Assembly (NCBI GenBank): GCA_003532195.1
Contig: DOFA01000068.1
Span: 1 to 7,162 of the forward strand
Source: Clostridiales bacterium
Lineage (GTDB): Bacteria > Bacillota > Clostridia > Saccharofermentanales > UBA5734
Direction: 5' to 3'
DNA length: 7,162 bases
In this document: one piece after another, positions 5,510 to 7,162 of the stretch
How positions within the stretch are numbered: position 1 is the first letter of the stretch
Layout: each line of letters starts with the position of its first letter
Program-made: the position numbers and the translations under genes
Notes under the pieces: model-generated
What the model was told of the DNA's origin: nothing
Database searches by the model: none
Seen by the model: the letters and a program-made list of their open reading frames with translations, nothing else

Positions 5510-6355
5510 TCACAGGCGCTGCAGTTCCCTGCCTTCCATGATCTGCATCCGGACGGCCGGCAATCCCTGCAGGACGATATTGGCCAGCAGGCCGCTATCG
5601 CGCTGATACGGGAAAAGGGCGGCTGTCCGGTCCATGGCCAGCTCCTGCTCCCGCAGTGCCAGGTCGGCTGCCGAACGGGCCGCTGCCTGATCCATCCGGG
5701 CGTATGGATTCCAATTCCCATTATTGCAGTCGGCAGCCCAATCGTCAATTGCATCCAGCAAATAGATCCAGATCCCCAGATGCCGCCCGAACCGCCCGAT
5801 CCCGGCTTGGATCGCCTGATCGCCGGTCGCCAGTCCAGCTGCCAGCAAGAATACGCGTTCCAGCAGGCGCCCGAACAATTCCCCGGCTGACGGGTCAGGT
5901 TCGCCCTGCTCAATCTGGTTAAGGGCGGCCAGTTCTTCGGCCAGGATCGTCTCATAACCGGGAAATCGCTGGTTAGCCCGGCGCCAGGCGCGATAAAGCG
6001 CCGCCTGGGTGAGCCGGCCGCGCAGCGGACGTTCGTCGGCGGCATCATCGGCGGCTTTGTGCCAGGCCATCAGGATGGTCAGTCCGGCGCACAATTCGAT
6101 GATCGGCCCTCCCCGGACCATCGTACGGCGCACGCCAGGTTTGAGGATGCAGCCGCCTGTCTCTTCCGGCGGCTGTTCTTCCGCCAGAGCCAGCAGCAGG
6201 ACCGCCAGCAGCGTCAGGTCATATCCCAGCGCGACGCGCGGCACCTGGCCGTAATCGCGGCCGATCTGCTTGCAGATGCCGCAGTAAATCGATTGATAGC
6301 GTGAAAACTCGCGAACCAGCAGTTCGGGTTTCAGCGGGCGGACATAACCAAACAT
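5510..6355 (-). CDS. DUF5685 family protein
   Basis: This 281-residue, mostly helical protein of unknown function matches what I recall of the DUF5685 family: MFGYVRPLKPEL at the N-terminus, YCGICK (24-29), and a long stretch ending in IYLLDAIDDW (197-206) and GNWNPY (213-218). Possible metal-binding features are C25, C28 and C69, and two Asp-rich motifs: DDAADE (103-108, a DDxxD pattern) and D201, D204, D205, D209. No signal peptide or clear membrane helix is seen, so it is probably cytoplasmic. GGAGG (6364-6360) lies 4 nt before the ATG at 6355-6353, a short but strong site. It is the first gene of the operon with the J-domain and membrane-protein genes, and shares its upstream region with gltX. 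The biochemical function is unknown; the family call rests on memory of its motifs. Confidence 0.85.
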   Translation of the reverse strand: MFGYVRPLKPELLVREFSRYQSIYCGICKQIGRDYGQVPRVALGYDLTLLAVLLLALAEEQPPEETGGCILKPGVRRTMVRGGPIIELCAGLTILMAWHKAADDAADERPLRGRLTQAALYRAWRRANQRFPGYETILAEELAALNQIEQGEPDPSAGELFGRLLERVFLLAAGLATGDQAIQAGIGRFGRHLGIWIYLLDAIDDWAADCNNGNWNPYARMDQAAARSAADLALREQELAMDRTAALFPYQRDSGLLANIVLQGLPAVRMQIMEGRELQRL

Positions 6356-6431
6356 TCATCCTCCGGGCCATAAAAAGCCGTGAAAAGCTGCCGCCGGCGA
6401 ACCGGTCCAGCTATAAAACAAAGCAGATTTA

Positions 6432-6440
6432 TGTTATCAT
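6432..6440 (+). promoter_or_regulatory. Extended -10 promoter candidate for gltX
   Basis: TGTTATCAT matches an extended -10 (TG, one base, TATCAT at 6435-6440, five of six bases). No good -35 is seen. The start point would be near 6447, giving a leader of about 105 nt before gltX. That is too short for a normal T-box leader, and none is visible. Confidence 0.45.
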
Positions 6441-6464
6441 AGGAAGCATTCACAATTAAAGCAA
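6436..6464 (-). promoter_or_regulatory. Promoter of the DUF5685 operon
   Basis: On the minus strand, TTGCTT (6464-6459) and TATGAT (6441-6436) are separated by 17 bp, the same -35 word and spacing as the promoter of the minus-strand araC-type gene. The start point would be near 6429, giving a leader of about 74 nt. Its -10 overlaps the proposed gltX -10 on the other strand, and its -35 lies in the spacer of the inverted repeat at 6448-6474. Confidence 0.55.
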
Positions 6465-6474
6465 AATTGTGAAT
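6448..6474. promoter_or_regulatory. Perfect 10-bp inverted repeat in the gltX / DUF5685 intergenic region
   Basis: ATTCACAATT (6448-6457) and AATTGTGAAT (6465-6474) are exact reverse complements around a 7-bp spacer. The repeat is AT-rich in a GC-rich sequence and surrounds the -35 of the DUF5685 operon promoter, so it fits a dimeric repressor's operator. It could also form a 10-bp stem at the predicted 5' end of the gltX mRNA. The half-site TTGTGAA is like that of Rex, but the arms face the opposite way to a Rex operator, so I do not assign a regulator. Confidence 0.65.
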
Positions 6475-6552
6475 AAATGGAAAACCAGTACCAGCCAGCC
6501 CTGAAACCACCATTAAAACGGGCTGCAAAATGATTTATTGAGGAGACCTGTC

Positions 6553-7162
6553 ATGACTCAGCCGCAAATACGCACCCGCTTCGCGCCCAGCCCGACCGGG
6601 TTCATGCATGTCGGCAACCTGCGCACCGCCCTTTATGAGTATCTGATCGCCCGATCCCAGGGCGGATCCTTTATCCTGCGGATCGAGGACACCGACCAGG
6701 AACGGTTGGTGGACGGCGCGGTCGGGGTGATTTACCGGACCCTGCGCCAGGTGGGGCTGAACCATGATGAAGGGCCGGACATCGGCGGCCCCTTCGGGCC
6801 TTATGTCCAAAGCCAGCGGCTGCCGCTTTACCGGCCGTATGCCGAACAGCTGGCGGCTGCCGGCCAGGCTTATTATTGCTTTTGCAGCCGCGAGCGGCTG
6901 GAAAGCCTGAAAACTGGCAGCGAAGACGGCGGCGTTTTCGGCGGCGGCTATGACCGCCATTGCCGCGATCTGCCGCCGGAAACCGTACGGCAGTACCTCG
7001 CCGAAGGGCGGCCGCATGTCATTCGCCAGAAGATGCCGCTGACCGGCTCCACCTCTTTCACCGATGCGGTGTATGGGACGATCACGGTCGACAACAGTGA
7101 ACTGGAAGATCAGGTTCTGCTCAAATCGGACGGATTTCCCACCTATAATTTTGCCAATGTCG
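6553..7162 (+). CDS. gltX: Glutamyl-tRNA synthetase (5' part of gene; C-terminus beyond right edge)
   Basis: The 203 complete codons visible belong to the class I enzyme that charges tRNA-Glu (and in many Firmicutes tRNA-Gln, for later amidation) with glutamate in the cytoplasm. Seen motifs: RFAPSPTG (9-16), the HIGH-type signature HVGN (19-22), and ILRIEDTD (41-48). C109-x-C111 and a later YDRHC (133-137) correspond to the zinc-binding insert of GluRS. GFPTYNFANV (194-203) marks the bacterial GluRS catalytic core. The KMSKS loop and anticodon-binding domain would lie beyond the edge. Start: ATG at 6553 with AGGAG (6541-6545) 7 nt upstream, and the usual GluRS N-terminus follows. It diverges from the DUF5685 operon. 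The identification is firm. Confidence 0.97.
   Translation, partial: MTQPQIRTRFAPSPTGFMHVGNLRTALYEYLIARSQGGSFILRIEDTDQERLVDGAVGVIYRTLRQVGLNHDEGPDIGGPFGPYVQSQRLPLYRPYAEQLAAAGQAYYCFCSRERLESLKTGSEDGGVFGGGYDRHCRDLPPETVRQYLAEGRPHVIRQKMPLTGSTSFTDAVYGTITVDNSELEDQVLLKSDGFPTYNFANV

Noticed and set aside
5464..6048. 194-codon frame on the minus strand inside the DUF5685 gene
   Set aside because: It is another frame of the same strand, with no ribosome site, and lacks the motifs seen in the DUF5685 frame.
6448..6474. Rex operator
   Set aside because: The half-sites TTGTGAA/TTCACAA are like Rex, but here they are in reversed order (TTCACAA first), so the arms face the wrong way.
6496..6525. Inverted repeat CAGCCC/GGGCTG upstream of gltX as a terminator or attenuator
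   Set aside because: The stem is only 6 bp with an 18-nt loop and is followed by A residues rather than T residues.
6441..6552. T-box riboswitch upstream of gltX
   Set aside because: The possible leader is only about 105 nt, and I see neither the T-box sequence nor a terminator/antiterminator pair.

Overview
The window looks like a chromosomal segment of a GC-rich, low-AT Firmicute, most likely a member of Clostridia (Oscillospiraceae/Ruminococcaceae-like). The reasons are the strong AGGAGG-type ribosome binding sites, AraC regulators of the Firmicute type, a DacF/PBP5-like serine peptidase homolog, and a DUF5685 gene next to a J-domain gene with a cysteine-rich tail, a pair I recall from that group. 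The organism assignment is inference. There is no sign of mobile elements, CRISPR, tRNA or rRNA. The window is densely coded, and no stretch over 300 bases lacks a gene.

Left part (1-2921): the 5' part of sbcD (DNA-end processing nuclease subunit) runs off the left edge on the minus strand. Upstream of it is an AraC-family regulator gene, also on the minus strand, with a second AraC-family gene diverging from it across about 250 bp that holds the promoters of both. Neither regulator has an obvious sugar-uptake or metabolic target gene in the window.

Middle (2913-4490): a secreted, membrane-anchored member of the D-Ala-D-Ala carboxypeptidase (peptidase S11) family on the plus strand. Its mRNA leader is predicted to start with a strong hairpin. 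All three catalytic signatures (SxxK, SxN, KTG) are altered, so this is probably a pseudo-enzyme. It converges on the minus-strand operon to its right.

Right part (4487-6474): a three-gene minus-strand operon, transcribed from right to left: DUF5685 protein, J-domain protein with a Gln/Trp-rich linker and a 10-cysteine tail, and a polytopic membrane protein. Together these look like a small uncharacterised module with membrane, chaperone and possibly metal-binding components. It is the best candidate here for an undescribed system.

Right edge (6432-7162): the 5' part of gltX (glutamyl-tRNA synthetase) diverges from this operon. The two proposed promoters overlap at their -10 elements, beside a perfect 10-bp inverted repeat (27 bp in total) that may be an operator or a 5'-terminal mRNA hairpin.
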